Source: Nonomuraea sp. PA05
GTDB taxonomy: Bacteria; Actinomycetota; Actinomycetes; Streptosporangiales; Streptosporangiaceae
Assembly: GCF_008086045.1 (NCBI RefSeq)
Contig: NZ_VSEY01000051.1
Coordinates: 19,148-83,147 of the forward strand
Direction: 5' to 3'
DNA: 64,000 bases
This document shows positions 43,065-51,623 of the stretch, in pieces; the stretch's first letter is position 1, and every line of letters starts with the position of its first letter. A model generated the notes under the pieces. It had not been told where the DNA came from. It saw nothing but the letters and a program-made list of their open reading frames with translations, and ran no database searches. Position numbers and translations under genes: made by a program.

Positions 43065-44360
43065 TCACACGCGGCCGCGGTCGATCACCCGGCCCAGCGC
43101 CTCGACCGCATGAGGATCGTACGCGCTGCCCGACGACAGCCGGATGCGCTCCAGCGCGGCCCCGCCGCGGTCGCGGTCGGTCGAGGGGCCCACCAGGTCG
43201 TCGTAGGCGTTGGCGACCTTGATGATGCGGCTCGACAGCGGCGGGTCGTCGGTGATCGGGTCGCACTGCCTGCTGACCACCTCGGCCACCCGGTCGAGCA
43301 CGCCCGTCTGCCTGATCACCTCCGCGCCCAGCTCGGCGATGCGACGGGCCTGCTCGGGGTCGGTCAGCACGGTCGCGCCGCCGGGGATCGGGTCGCGCAG
43401 CGAGAGCTGGCCGATGTCGTGCATCAGCGCGGCGTACTCCAGCTCCAGCAGCTCGGGCTCGGCCATGCCCAGCTCCCTGCCGATCGCCACGGCCAGGCGG
43501 CTCACCCGGCGTGAGTGCCCCGGCTCGACGTAGCCGCCCACCTCGGTGACCCGCGACAGCGCGCGGACGGTCTGCAGGTAGGTGGCCCTGATGCCGGCGT
43601 ACTTGCGGAAGGCCACCTGCGTGACCAGCAGCGGCGCCGCGAACACCAGCAGCGCCACCAGGTCCATGCTGTGCGTGGCCAGGGCGAGCAGCACGCCCGA
43701 CGAGGCCACGGCGGCGCCCAGCGGGAAGGCCATGTTGATCTCGTCGCGCACGGCCACCCTGAACGCCGTGCGCACCTGCTCGGCGCGCAGCAGCGCGGCG
43801 ACCAGCACGTCGATCAGCAGGGTGATCCCTATGAGGGTGACCATCACCACCAGCGCCGGCCACCACGTGCTGGTCGGCGGCTTCGTCATCTCGTACAGCG
43901 GGGTCGCCAGCGGCCGGAAGGCGAAGGCCAGCAGCGCGCCGGTGAGCAGCCGCCTGGCCATCGCGTCGAGGCGCGGCGGGCGGCCCACCGCCAGGTGCGG
44001 GAGCGCCCCCGCCGTCATGCCCACCGCGATCACGGCCACGACCTGCAGCGCCGAGTGCTCCAGCGGGGTCTGGCTGAGGTCGAGCAGCAGCGTGTAGCCG
44101 AGCGCGGCGGCGGCGCCGATCGGCGCGACCTCCCTGTTGCCCGGCATGGTGAGCCTGGCCAGCTCGCCGACCGCGATCAGCGCGCCGAACCCGACCGCGA
44201 TCTCCGGCCGCTCCAGCCCGACCGCCGCCGTGTGCGCCACGCCCGCCAGCGCGACCAGGCCCGCCGCGCAGATGAGCAGGAGCTGGCCTGAGTCGAGGCG
44301 GCGCAGGACCGTGTTGAGCGAGCGGCCCGAGGCGCGCCTGACGCGCTCTGTGGTGATCAT
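43065..44360 (-). CDS. Membrane HD-domain protein with degenerate HD-GYP site
   Basis: The 431-residue protein has about six membrane helices in residues 27-250, then an HD phosphohydrolase-like domain. The HD pair is present (His314-Asp315 in ALMHDIGQLSL), but where HD-GYP proteins have HHE-x-x-DG-x-GYP this one reads VSRQCDPITDD, so cyclic-di-GMP hydrolysis is doubtful. The ATG at 44360 overlaps the stop of the full HD-GYP gene upstream (ATGA). The reading frame stays open beyond the start, but that region belongs to the other gene. It may be a sensor or partner of the HD-GYP protein. Confidence 0.88.
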   Translation of the reverse strand: MITTERVRRASGRSLNTVLRRLDSGQLLLICAAGLVALAGVAHTAAVGLERPEIAVGFGALIAVGELARLTMPGNREVAPIGAAAALGYTLLLDLSQTPLEHSALQVVAVIAVGMTAGALPHLAVGRPPRLDAMARRLLTGALLAFAFRPLATPLYEMTKPPTSTWWPALVVMVTLIGITLLIDVLVAALLRAEQVRTAFRVAVRDEINMAFPLGAAVASSGVLLALATHSMDLVALLVFAAPLLVTQVAFRKYAGIRATYLQTVRALSRVTEVGGYVEPGHSRRVSRLAVAIGRELGMAEPELLELEYAALMHDIGQLSLRDPIPGGATVLTDPEQARRIAELGAEVIRQTGVLDRVAEVVSRQCDPITDDPPLSSRIIKVANAYDDLVGPSTDRDRGGAALERIRLSSGSAYDPHAVEALGRVIDRGRV

Positions 44361-45712
44361 GACCCGGTCACGACCTGGATGGGCATAGTCGGGTCGTCGT
44401 GGTCCTTGATCGTCGCCTCCGCGGCGTCGGGCGGCGGCTGGTCGACCCGGCGCGGCGGCTGCCACGGCTCGCGCTCCAGCGCGCGGATGAAGGCCGCCAC
44501 CATCACCGGGTCGAAGTGCGTGCCCGCGCTCTTGCGCAGCTCCTCCACGGCCTCGGGGACGGGCCGGGCGCCGCGGTAGGAACGGTCGGAGGTCATCGAG
44601 TCGAACGCGTCGGCCACCGCGATCACCTTGGCGAACTCGGGGATCTCGTCGCCCGCCAGCCCCATCGGGTAGCCGGTGCCGTCGTGCTTCTCGTGGTGGT
44701 GCATGATCCCGGCGTACGCCTCGTCCAGGAAGCCGATGCCCCGCACGATCTCCAGCCCGCGCATCGGGTGGAGCTGGATGGCGGCGAACTCCTCCTCGGT
44801 CAGCGGCCCGTCCTTCTGCAGGACCTTGGTGGGCACGCCGAGCTTGCCGACGTCGTGCAGCATGCCCGCGTAGCGGATGGCGCGCACGCGCTCCAGGCCC
44901 ATGCCGACCTCCTGGGCGATCATGGAGGAGGCGTGCGAGACGCGCGTGCAGTGGCCCCTGGTGTAGTAGTCCTTCGTCTCCACGGCCTGGCAGAGGGCGG
45001 CGATCGTGGCGTCGTACGAGCGCTGCTGCGCGTGGTACTGCCCGAACGCCCACCGCGCCACGAACAGCGGCAGCAGCACCAGCACCGCCGAGATCGACGC
45101 CACCGTGGCCCACAGGCCCGCCACCAGCAGCCCGAACGTCCCGTAACCCAGATAGGACAGCAGGAACTGCGCCATGCCGCGCATCGGCACCTCGGTGGCC
45201 CGCACCTGGGTGGCCAGCCCGACCATGGTGAGCGTGAGCGCGATGTTGAGCGGCACGAAGACGGCCGTGGCGGCGGCGTACGGGCCGATCAGGTCGTCGA
45301 AGGCGTTCACCTCCGGCACGCCCACCTGGCCCTGCAGCGCCCGGTAGACCTGCCCGGCCACGAAGCCGCAGATGGCGAACTGCGCGCCGTTGAAGAGCCG
45401 TTTGATCAGCGGCAGCCCCGGCCGCACGCTGAGCACGGCGGTCATGCCGACCAGCGCCGCGCCCTCGGGGCCGAGCAGCACCACGGCGGCGAGCGAGGCG
45501 GAGAAGCTCACCGACACCGCGAACTGCTCCACGTTCAGCAGCGTCGGCATCGACTCGCACACCAGGAACAGCAGGGCGAGCACCAGGAGGATGTCGAGGT
45601 CGTCGGTGGCCACGGGCGCACCGGAGACGACCACGCCGCGTACGACGAGAGCGGCCGCCGCGGCGATCACGGCGACCAGATAGACCCTTGCGGGCCACGG
45701 CAGTTCACGCAT
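44357..45712 (-). CDS. Membrane HD-GYP domain protein (putative c-di-GMP phosphodiesterase)
   Basis: The 451-residue protein has an N-terminal membrane domain of about seven helices (residues 9-222) and a C-terminal HD-GYP domain: GHCTRVSHASSMIA, HD at 286-287 (MLHDVGKLGVP), and HHHEKHDGTGYP at 338-349. The full motif predicts hydrolysis of cyclic di-GMP or a related nucleotide in the cytosol. It is co-transcribed with the degenerate paralogue (ATGA overlap) and preceded by a 34-aa ORF 18 bases upstream. Confidence 0.92.
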   Translation of the reverse strand: MRELPWPARVYLVAVIAAAAALVVRGVVVSGAPVATDDLDILLVLALLFLVCESMPTLLNVEQFAVSVSFSASLAAVVLLGPEGAALVGMTAVLSVRPGLPLIKRLFNGAQFAICGFVAGQVYRALQGQVGVPEVNAFDDLIGPYAAATAVFVPLNIALTLTMVGLATQVRATEVPMRGMAQFLLSYLGYGTFGLLVAGLWATVASISAVLVLLPLFVARWAFGQYHAQQRSYDATIAALCQAVETKDYYTRGHCTRVSHASSMIAQEVGMGLERVRAIRYAGMLHDVGKLGVPTKVLQKDGPLTEEEFAAIQLHPMRGLEIVRGIGFLDEAYAGIMHHHEKHDGTGYPMGLAGDEIPEFAKVIAVADAFDSMTSDRSYRGARPVPEAVEELRKSAGTHFDPVMVAAFIRALEREPWQPPRRVDQPPPDAAEATIKDHDDPTMPIQVVTGS

Positions 45713-45730
45713 TGCGGCCCCCCACGGCGG

Positions 45731-45835
45731 TCAGGTCCAGGACACCCCAGGAGGAACCGCTCCACCGATCATCATGATCACCGGGGTGATCAGCACGATG
45801 GCCGTGAGCAGCCGGGCGACCGTAACCTTGGACAT
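45731..45835 (-). CDS. 34-residue single-helix membrane micropeptide
   Basis: The frame starts MSKVTVARLLTAIVLI and ends GGAVPPGVSWT; residues 7-26 form one hydrophobic helix. GGAGG lies seven bases before the ATG at 45835, an ideal ribosome site; an ATG two codons earlier sits too close to it. The stop is 18 bases before the HD-GYP start, so co-transcription is likely. It is too short for routine gene calling. A regulatory or accessory role for the HD-domain membrane proteins is inferred from position only. Confidence 0.65.
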   Translation of the reverse strand: MSKVTVARLLTAIVLITPVIMMIGGAVPPGVSWT

Positions 45836-45932
45836 CCACATGCCTCCACGTCGACTTGTGGACCTACGCTACAGAACATGCGGTGGCCGCAAGGGCGGAG
45901 TCGGAAATCGCAAGCAAAGCGTAATCAAGCCA

Positions 45933-46874
45933 CTACGTGGCGCGACGGCCGGCGGCCCACTCGACGGTCTTCTTCACCCCGGTCGACAGGTCGGTGCGCG
46001 GCTGCCAGCCGAGACCCTCGTGCGCGGGCACCGGATCGACCGCCATCGCCGGCAGGTCGCCCAGGCGCGGCGGCGCGAAGCCGGGCTTGTCCTGCGCGCC
46101 GGCCGCGTCGGCGATCAGCGAGTGCAGCCGCCGGTCGGCCGTCTGGATGCCGGTGCCGAGATTGAAACGGCGGCCGTTGCCGTCGGACCCGCACGCCCTG
46201 ACGAAGCCGTCCACCACGTCGCCGACGTAGACGTAGTCGCGGGTCTGGGTGCCGTCGCCGTACAGGACCGTGGGCGTGCCCGCGAGCAGGGCGTCGGTGA
46301 AGATGGCCACCACGCCCGCCTCGCCCTCGGGCGACTGGCGCGGGCCGTACACGTTCGACAGGACCAGCGTGGTGTACTCGATGCCGTACAGCGCGCGGAA
46401 GGTGGCGAGGTAGATCTCGCCGCTGAGCTTGGAGGCGGCGTACGGCGAGCGCGGGTCGGTGGCCGCGTCGCCGGGCACCGGGATCGTCGCGGGCCGGCCG
46501 TAGACGGCCACCGAGGAGGCGAACACCACCTTGCGTGTGCGCCCCTCGTGCGCGGCGTTCAGCACGGCCGCCGTGCCCTCGACGTTCAGCCTGGCGTCGT
46601 GCGCCGGGTCGGTCACGCTCTTGCGGACGCTGATCTGGGCCGCCAGGTGGCAGACGACCTCCGGCTGCAGCGCGGCCATCAGCCCGACCAGCGCCGGATC
46701 CCTGATGTCCAGCTCGTGCAGCCGGAACCGGTCGCTGCGCGCGGCCTCCAGCAGGTTGTCACGCGAGCCGGACGACAGATCGTCCACGACGTGCACCTCG
46801 TGCCCGTCGGCCAGGAGGCGATCGACGAGATTCGAACCGATGAAGCCGGCACCCCCGGTGACCAGAACGCGCAT
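45933..46874 (-). CDS. NAD-dependent epimerase/dehydratase (UDP-glucose 4-epimerase-like)
   Basis: The 313-residue extended short-chain dehydrogenase has the Rossmann motif VTGGAGFIGSN (residues 4-14), the catalytic Ser in FASSVAVYG and the Tyr-x3-Lys pair in SPYAASKLSGE. The substrate-binding segment reads NVYGPRQSPEGEAGVVAIF and GDGTQTRDYVYVGDVVDGF. It likely changes a nucleotide sugar for cell-envelope glycans. It is 10 bases beyond the end of rsrA on the same strand and may be in the sigR operon or read separately. Confidence 0.9.
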   Translation of the reverse strand: MRVLVTGGAGFIGSNLVDRLLADGHEVHVVDDLSSGSRDNLLEAARSDRFRLHELDIRDPALVGLMAALQPEVVCHLAAQISVRKSVTDPAHDARLNVEGTAAVLNAAHEGRTRKVVFASSVAVYGRPATIPVPGDAATDPRSPYAASKLSGEIYLATFRALYGIEYTTLVLSNVYGPRQSPEGEAGVVAIFTDALLAGTPTVLYGDGTQTRDYVYVGDVVDGFVRACGSDGNGRRFNLGTGIQTADRRLHSLIADAAGAQDKPGFAPPRLGDLPAMAVDPVPAHEGLGWQPRTDLSTGVKKTVEWAAGRRAT

Positions 46875-46884
46875 GGAGGAGATC

Positions 46885-47151
46885 CTAGTCCGCCAGCTCG
46901 GACCTCACCTGCGCGATCCGCGCCAGCACCTTCGAACGCAGGTCCGCCGGGACCGGGTCACAACCGCAGTGCTTGTGCACCAGAGCCTTGATCGCCTTGT
47001 CGAGGTCGTACTCCTTCAGGCACGGGCTGCACTCGTCGAGGTGCACGCGGATCTCCGCGACGTCTCCCTCGGTCAGCTCACCGTCGAGGTAGGTGTACAC
47101 CTTGTCGAGGACCTCGCGACAGTCGGTGTCGTGCGGGTTGCCACAGCTCAT
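46885..47151 (-). CDS. rsrA: Zinc-containing redox-sensitive anti-sigma factor RsrA
   Basis: The 88-residue anti-sigma factor has the ZAS motif H-x3-C-x2-C as HLDECSPC, plus an upstream Cys (DCREVL) and a C-terminal KHCGCDP pair. Disulphide stress ejects zinc and releases SigR. It overlaps sigR by ATGA, as is usual. Length and motif match Streptomyces RsrA and mycobacterial RshA. Confidence 0.94.
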   Translation of the reverse strand: MSCGNPHDTDCREVLDKVYTYLDGELTEGDVAEIRVHLDECSPCLKEYDLDKAIKALVHKHCGCDPVPADLRSKVLARIAQVRSELAD

Positions 47152-47753
47152 TTCGATCCCTCCGCCGGGACCAGGCCACGCTCGCGAGCATAGTCCTCAA
47201 GGAGGCCCCGGAGCTGCCTGCGTCCTCTGTGCAGCCTCGACATAACGGTGCCGATCGGAGTGCCCATGATGTCGGCGATCTCCTTGTAAGGAAAGCCTTC
47301 GACGTCAGCCAGGTAGACGGCGATCCTGAACTCCTCGGGCAGAGCGGCCAGCGCCTGCTTGATGTCACCGTCGGGCAGGTGCTCCAGCGCCTCCACCTCG
47401 GCGGACTTCAACCCGCTTGAGGTGTGCGACTCGGCGCGCGCGAGCTGCCAGTCCTCGATCTCCTCGGTGCCCGACTGCTTCGGCTCCCGCTGCTTCTTGC
47501 GGTAGCTGTTGATGAAGGTGTTGGTCAGGATGCGGTAGAGCCACGCCTTGAGGTTCGTGCCCTGCTGGAACTGGTGGAACGACGCGAACGCCTTGGCGAA
47601 GGTCTCCTGAAGCAGGTCCTCCGCGTCCGCGGGATTTCGGGTCATCCGGAGCGCGGCGGAGTAGAGCTGCTCGAGATACGGCATGACGTCGCGCTCGAAT
47701 CGCTCGCTTCGCTGCTCCAGCGTCTCCGCGCCTGTCGCGGGCACCGGACCCAC
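47148..47753 (-). CDS. sigR: ECF sigma factor SigR/SigH (thiol-oxidative stress)
   Basis: The ECF sigma factor has region 2 (DVMPYLEQLYSAALRMTRNPADAEDLLQETFAKAF, then LKAWLYRILTNTFINSYRKKQRE) and region 4 (LPEEFRIAVYLADVEGFPYKEIADIMGTPIGTVMSRLHRGRRQL). The GTG at 47753 gives 201 residues, close to the stable SigR form. The frame stays open to 47942, and an ATG at 47864 would add 37 residues. A SigR-type promoter sits just upstream of that ATG, so an extended stress-induced isoform like SigR' of S. coelicolor is likely. It is regulated by the overlapping rsrA product. Confidence 0.93.
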   Translation of the reverse strand: MGPVPATGAETLEQRSERFERDVMPYLEQLYSAALRMTRNPADAEDLLQETFAKAFASFHQFQQGTNLKAWLYRILTNTFINSYRKKQREPKQSGTEEIEDWQLARAESHTSSGLKSAEVEALEHLPDGDIKQALAALPEEFRIAVYLADVEGFPYKEIADIMGTPIGTVMSRLHRGRRQLRGLLEDYARERGLVPAEGSK

Positions 47754-47872
47754 CCCCCTAAGATCACCGGTGGCCGGCTGTGGCGGAACACCGTACTCAG
47801 GGGAGGATACCCGCTGGCCCGCGACCACCCGGTCAGCGGGCTGGGGTTCTACCAATGTGAGCATGCTCGTCG

Positions 47873-47900
47873 CAACACGCCCGCGCCCTTGTCTGTTCCC
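47873..47900 (-). promoter_or_regulatory. SigR-dependent autoregulatory promoter
   Basis: On the minus strand GGGAAC (47900-47895) is followed after exactly 18 bases by GTTG (47876-47873). This fits the SigR/SigH consensus GGAA(T/C)-N18-GTT. The ATG at 47864 lies 8 bases past GTTG, so transcripts would be nearly leaderless for the long SigR form. Confidence 0.8.
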
Positions 47901-47986
47901 GCAAGATAGAAGGTACGAAGGACCCGGTGCGGGGAACGTCATACGTACCGGCTGGTAGCCCTTTTTCCGGAACCCAGGAGTCGCGT

Positions 47987-48730
47987 GTGCTGCCCATTCC
48001 GGCCGAGGAACTGAACGGCTCAGGGACGCTCGGGCCGTACTGGACCTTCTACCGCGCCGTCGCCGCCGAACAACTCAACCGATGGCTCCCCGGCGAACCC
48101 TCCGTGATCCTCGATCTCTCCGGCGGCCGCGGCAAGTGGTCCGGCCAGGCCGCCAGACTGGGGCACCGGGTGATCGAGGTGCTCGACTTCCGCCGGACCC
48201 CCGACGGGCTGTCCCGGCTGCGCGACGCCGACAGGGTCCGCCACGTACGCGCCGACGATCTGGCCTTCCTCCCCGACGCGAGCGTCGACGCGGTGCTCGC
48301 GGAGGAACGCGTCATGTCGATCGAGCTGATGGCCGAGTCCGCCATGAGCGACGTGGCCAGGGTGCTGCGGCCCGGCGGCCGGGCGCTCGTCTGCGTCGAC
48401 TCGCTGGTGCTCGGCATGGCGATCCTGGCCGAGCAGGAGCAGTGGCAGCACCTGCGGCAGACCGGCGAGGTCATGCTCGTGCCCTGGCCCGACGGCAGCA
48501 TCACGCGCTGCTTCAGCAGCGGGCAGTTGCGCGAGCTGCTGATCGGGGCGGGGCTGGAGGTCGAGTGGATGCGCCCGCGCACCGTGCTGTCGCCGTCGAC
48601 CGTCGACCACGTGCTGAGCTCCGACGCGCGGGCGCTCAACTACCTGGTGCGCACCGAGCTCGAAGCCCAGCCCAACGACGACGACACGGTGGGCATCCAC
48701 CTGGTCGCCAGCGCCCGCCGTCCCTCCTAG
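47987..48730 (+). CDS. Class I SAM-dependent methyltransferase
   Basis: The 247-residue protein has the SAM-binding motif I region VILDLSGGRGKWSGQAARLGH (about residues 37-57), an acidic motif II (IEVLDFRR), and the post-I loop DADRVRHVRADDLAFLPDASVDAVLAEE. It resembles Methyltransf_11 proteins. The GTG at 47987 follows GGAG by six bases; a GTG at 47927 is a longer option. It is divergent from sigR. The substrate is unknown. Confidence 0.85.
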   Translation: MLPIPAEELNGSGTLGPYWTFYRAVAAEQLNRWLPGEPSVILDLSGGRGKWSGQAARLGHRVIEVLDFRRTPDGLSRLRDADRVRHVRADDLAFLPDASVDAVLAEERVMSIELMAESAMSDVARVLRPGGRALVCVDSLVLGMAILAEQEQWQHLRQTGEVMLVPWPDGSITRCFSSGQLRELLIGAGLEVEWMRPRTVLSPSTVDHVLSSDARALNYLVRTELEAQPNDDDTVGIHLVASARRPS

Positions 48731-48815
48731 GTGCTCCTAGGACGGCCCGCCGTGGTCACCGCGCCGCCGTTCTTCGTGTTCGGCGGCGTGCGTCCTGCCG
48801 CGGGCCGGTACGTCT

Positions 48816-49148
48816 TCAGCGGCGGCGCTCCTGCTTGCCCTGGCACTGCACGCAGCGCGCGGCCTCCGGACGGGCCTCCAACCGCCCCTCCGGCACCGGC
48901 CTGGCGCAGTCGACGCACCTGCCGTACACGCCTTCGTCGATGCGCTTGATCGCCTCCATGATCGCCTGGCGTTGGGAGGTGGCCACGGTCAGCATGGCCT
49001 GGGCACGGTCGGCGTCGGTCAGGTCAGAGCCGGCGTCCGCCGCGGAGTGCTCACGCACGGCGACGGGGTCGCCCTGGAGGACCCCGATCGAACGATCCAG
49101 TTCCGCGAGCATTTCTTCCAGCCGCTCACGAGCGGTCGTGACGTCCAC
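48816..49148 (-). CDS. DksA/TraR-family zinc-finger protein
   Basis: The 110-residue protein has an N-terminal coiled-coil helix (TTARERLEEMLAELDRSIGVLQ), the segment DQAQ/ADRAQAMLTVATSQRQAIMEAIKRIDEGVYGRC typical of TraR/DksA, and a four-cysteine zinc finger C-x2-C ... C-x2-C (CVDC, CVQC). DksA-like proteins bind the RNA polymerase secondary channel; the short actinobacterial type has unclear function. The GTG at 49148 follows GGAGG by nine bases. Confidence 0.9.
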   Translation of the reverse strand: MDVTTARERLEEMLAELDRSIGVLQGDPVAVREHSAADAGSDLTDADRAQAMLTVATSQRQAIMEAIKRIDEGVYGRCVDCARPVPEGRLEARPEAARCVQCQGKQERRR

Positions 49149-49303
49149 GAATCCGCACCTCCGGGAGAATGAGGGCAACCCGCGGCTAGGACTCCCCGGA
49201 TGTCCCGCCCGGTGCATTTAGGGGGCATTTCTGGCGGTGACATCGAGTAAACGGATGCATCGCTTTCCTCACCGGATGCCCACTAACCGTGCTTCTTACA
49301 CCT

Positions 49304-50050
49304 TCAGAAAAGCGCGGTTTCCTCCTCCTCGGGGAGAGGTTTGATGAGGTCCGGGCCATTGTTCCGGACGTTGTTGACATCCGTGGACACCGCGTACGCG
49401 GTCAGCCGCCCCGGCTCCGCCGGCACCAGCAACCGCCCCGCCTGCTCGGTGTCGGTGAGCTTGGGGTCGAGCCACTCCGACCAGTGATCGCGGTCGATCA
49501 TCATGGGCATCCTGTCGTGGATGCGGCCGAGCTGGTCCTCCGCGTTCGTGGTGATGACGGTGCAGCTCACCAGCCACTTCTGCGGATCGTCGTCGTCGCG
49601 CGACGGGTCCTTCCAGAACTCGTACAAGCCGGCCATCGCCAGCACCCCGCCGTCGGCCGGGTGGATGAAGTACGGCTGCTTCTTCTTCTTTTCGCCCTCC
49701 ACGGGCATCCACTCGAAGTAGCCGTCGGCCGGCAGCAGGCACCTGCGCTTGGCGAACGCCTGCCGGAACGACGGCTTCTCGGCCAGCGTCTCGGCCCTGG
49801 CGTTGATCAGCCGCGAGCCGATCGACGGGTCCTTGGCCCACGGCGGCACCAGGCCCCACTTCACGATCCTGAGCTGCCGCACTCCCCGCTCGGCCTCCTT
49901 GGGCACGCGGCTCAGCACGGCGTAGACGTTCTTGGTGGGCGCGACGTTGTAGTCGGCCCCGAGCTCCTTGTCGGGCTCGCCGTCCTGCTCGACCTGGAAC
50001 TCCTCGAGCAGCTCATGCTTCTTGCGCGCCGAGGCGTATCTACCGCACAT
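49304..50050 (-). CDS. SOS response-associated peptidase (SRAP/YedK, HMCES-like)
   Basis: The 248-residue protein begins MCGRYA, and Cys2 becomes the N-terminal catalytic residue that forms a thiazolidine link with abasic sites in single-stranded DNA. Other family motifs are NVAPT (about residues 35-39), LVPPWAKDPSIGSRLINARAET, RRCLLPADGYFEW and the catalytic His in RIHDRMP. It protects abasic sites during replication. The ATG at 50050 must be the start because Cys2 is essential. It is divergent from aroA, the same neighbourhood as in M. tuberculosis. Confidence 0.95.
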   Translation of the reverse strand: MCGRYASARKKHELLEEFQVEQDGEPDKELGADYNVAPTKNVYAVLSRVPKEAERGVRQLRIVKWGLVPPWAKDPSIGSRLINARAETLAEKPSFRQAFAKRRCLLPADGYFEWMPVEGEKKKKQPYFIHPADGGVLAMAGLYEFWKDPSRDDDDPQKWLVSCTVITTNAEDQLGRIHDRMPMMIDRDHWSEWLDPKLTDTEQAGRLLVPAEPGRLTAYAVSTDVNNVRNNGPDLIKPLPEEEETALF

Positions 50051-50145
50051 GACCCCACACTGCCACGTGACGGCCCCACCCGCATGCCAGCCTCGTCGTC
50101 CACAGCCTGTGACCCCTTCCCCGCCCCGGCCAGTAGTCTTTGACC

Positions 50146-51486
50146 ATGCCCGCTCCGCACTGGCCCGCGCCGACGGCGACCACCCCGGTCACCGCCACCG
50201 TCCCGCTGCCCGGCTCCAAATCGGTGACCAACCGCGCGCTCCTCCTCGCCGCGCTCGCCGACGGCCCCGGTGTCGTGCGCCAGGCGCTGCGCAGCCGCGA
50301 CGCGGACCTCATGGTGGCGGCGCTGCGAGCCCTCGGCACGACGCTGGAGCCCATGCGGGAGTCCTCGGCGGGCGTCGACTGGCAGGTGACCCCGGGCCCG
50401 ATCCGCGGCGGCGCGCACGTGGACGTCGGCCTGGCCGGCACGGTGATGCGGTTCGTGCCCCCGGTGGCCGCCCTGGCCGACGGCCCCGTCTCCTTCGACG
50501 GCGACCCGCACGCCCGCAAGCGCCCCATGGGCCCCATCCTCGACGCCCTGCGCTCGCTCGGGGTCAGGATCGACAACGACGCGCTGCCGTTCACGATCAG
50601 CGGGCCGCCGGCGGGCGGCGAGGTCACGCTCGACGCGTCCGGGTCGTCGCAGTTCGTCTCGGGCCTGCTGCTGGCGGCGGCGCGCTTCGAGAAGGGCATC
50701 ACGATCCGCCACGTGGGCCCGCCGGTGCCCTCACTGCCGCACATCGAGATGACCGTGGAGATGCTCAGGGCGGTGGGCGTCCGGGTCGATGCCGGCGAGC
50801 GCGACGTGTGGCGGGTGGAGCCCGGCCCGATCGCGGCCAGGGACATGACGGTGGAGCCCGACCTGTCCAACGCGGCCCCGTTCCTGGCGGCGGCTCTGGT
50901 GACGGGCGGCACGGTCACGATCCCCGCCTGGCCGCTGCACACCACGCAGGCGGGCGACGCCCTGCGCGACCTGCTCACCACCATGGGCGCCACGGTCACC
51001 CGCACCCCCGGCTCGGCGGGGTCCGAGGCCGGTCCCGCGAAGCCCGGCGTTTCCGTCGTGACGGGGCCCGGCACCACCGACCTGGTGGTCACGGGCACGG
51101 GCCGGATCTCCGGCATCGACACCGACCTGCGCGACGTCGGCGAGCTGACCCCGACGATCGCCGCCCTGGCGGCGCTGGCCTCGACCCCGAGCCGCATCCG
51201 TGGCGTCGCCCACCTGCGCGGCCACGAGACCGACCGCCTCGCCGCACTCGCCACCGAGATCAACCGCCTCGGGGGCGACGCGGAGGAGACCGACGACGGC
51301 CTGATCATCCGCCCCCGCCCGCTGCACGGCGGCACCTTCCACAGCTACGACGACCACCGCATGGCCACGGCCGGCGCGGTGATCGGCCTGGCGGTGCCGC
51401 AGGTGCTGGTGGAGAACATCGCGACGACCGCCAAGACCCTGCCGGAGTTCGTCCCGATGTGGACGGCGATGCTGGAATCCCGATGA
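50146..51486 (+). CDS. aroA: 3-phosphoshikimate 1-carboxyvinyltransferase (EPSP synthase)
   Basis: The 446-residue shikimate-pathway enzyme joins shikimate-3-phosphate and phosphoenolpyruvate. Signatures include VPLPGSKSVTNRALLLAALADG near residue 20, the phosphoenolpyruvate loop VGLAGTVMRFVPP, PMGPILDALRSLG, and DDHRMATAGAVIGL near the C-terminus. The ATG at 50146 is preferred to the TTG six bases upstream. The stop overlaps a short ORF by ATGA. It is followed in the same direction by rsgA. Confidence 0.95.
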   Translation: MPAPHWPAPTATTPVTATVPLPGSKSVTNRALLLAALADGPGVVRQALRSRDADLMVAALRALGTTLEPMRESSAGVDWQVTPGPIRGGAHVDVGLAGTVMRFVPPVAALADGPVSFDGDPHARKRPMGPILDALRSLGVRIDNDALPFTISGPPAGGEVTLDASGSSQFVSGLLLAAARFEKGITIRHVGPPVPSLPHIEMTVEMLRAVGVRVDAGERDVWRVEPGPIAARDMTVEPDLSNAAPFLAAALVTGGTVTIPAWPLHTTQAGDALRDLLTTMGATVTRTPGSAGSEAGPAKPGVSVVTGPGTTDLVVTGTGRISGIDTDLRDVGELTPTIAALAALASTPSRIRGVAHLRGHETDRLAALATEINRLGGDAEETDDGLIIRPRPLHGGTFHSYDDHRMATAGAVIGLAVPQVLVENIATTAKTLPEFVPMWTAMLESR

Positions 51487-51623
51487 CCGGCGAGGCCCAG
51501 ACCCCGCTGACCGGTGGTGCCGCGAGCCCGATGACCACCACGACGGCAGCCGCCCGGCACCGTCTCCCGGCGGCTGGTTTCGCCCGGGGCACGTCGGGCA
51601 CTTCGGAGGAGGGCGGCACGTGA
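51483..51623 (+). CDS. Possible short coupled ORF after aroA (46 codons)
   Basis: The ATG overlaps the aroA stop (ATGA) and the frame ends in a TGA that itself overlaps a GTG. The product is Thr/Ala/Gly-rich with no recognisable domain. Only the stop-start overlap supports it. Confidence 0.25.
   Translation: MTGEAQTPLTGGAASPMTTTTAAARHRLPAAGFARGTSGTSEEGGT

Noticed and set aside
43065..45698. An 877-codon continuous minus frame that would fuse the two HD proteins
   Set aside because: The upstream part is out of frame with the HD-GYP gene at 44357-45712 and has no coding sense. The ATG at 44360 with an ATGA overlap gives two separate proteins.
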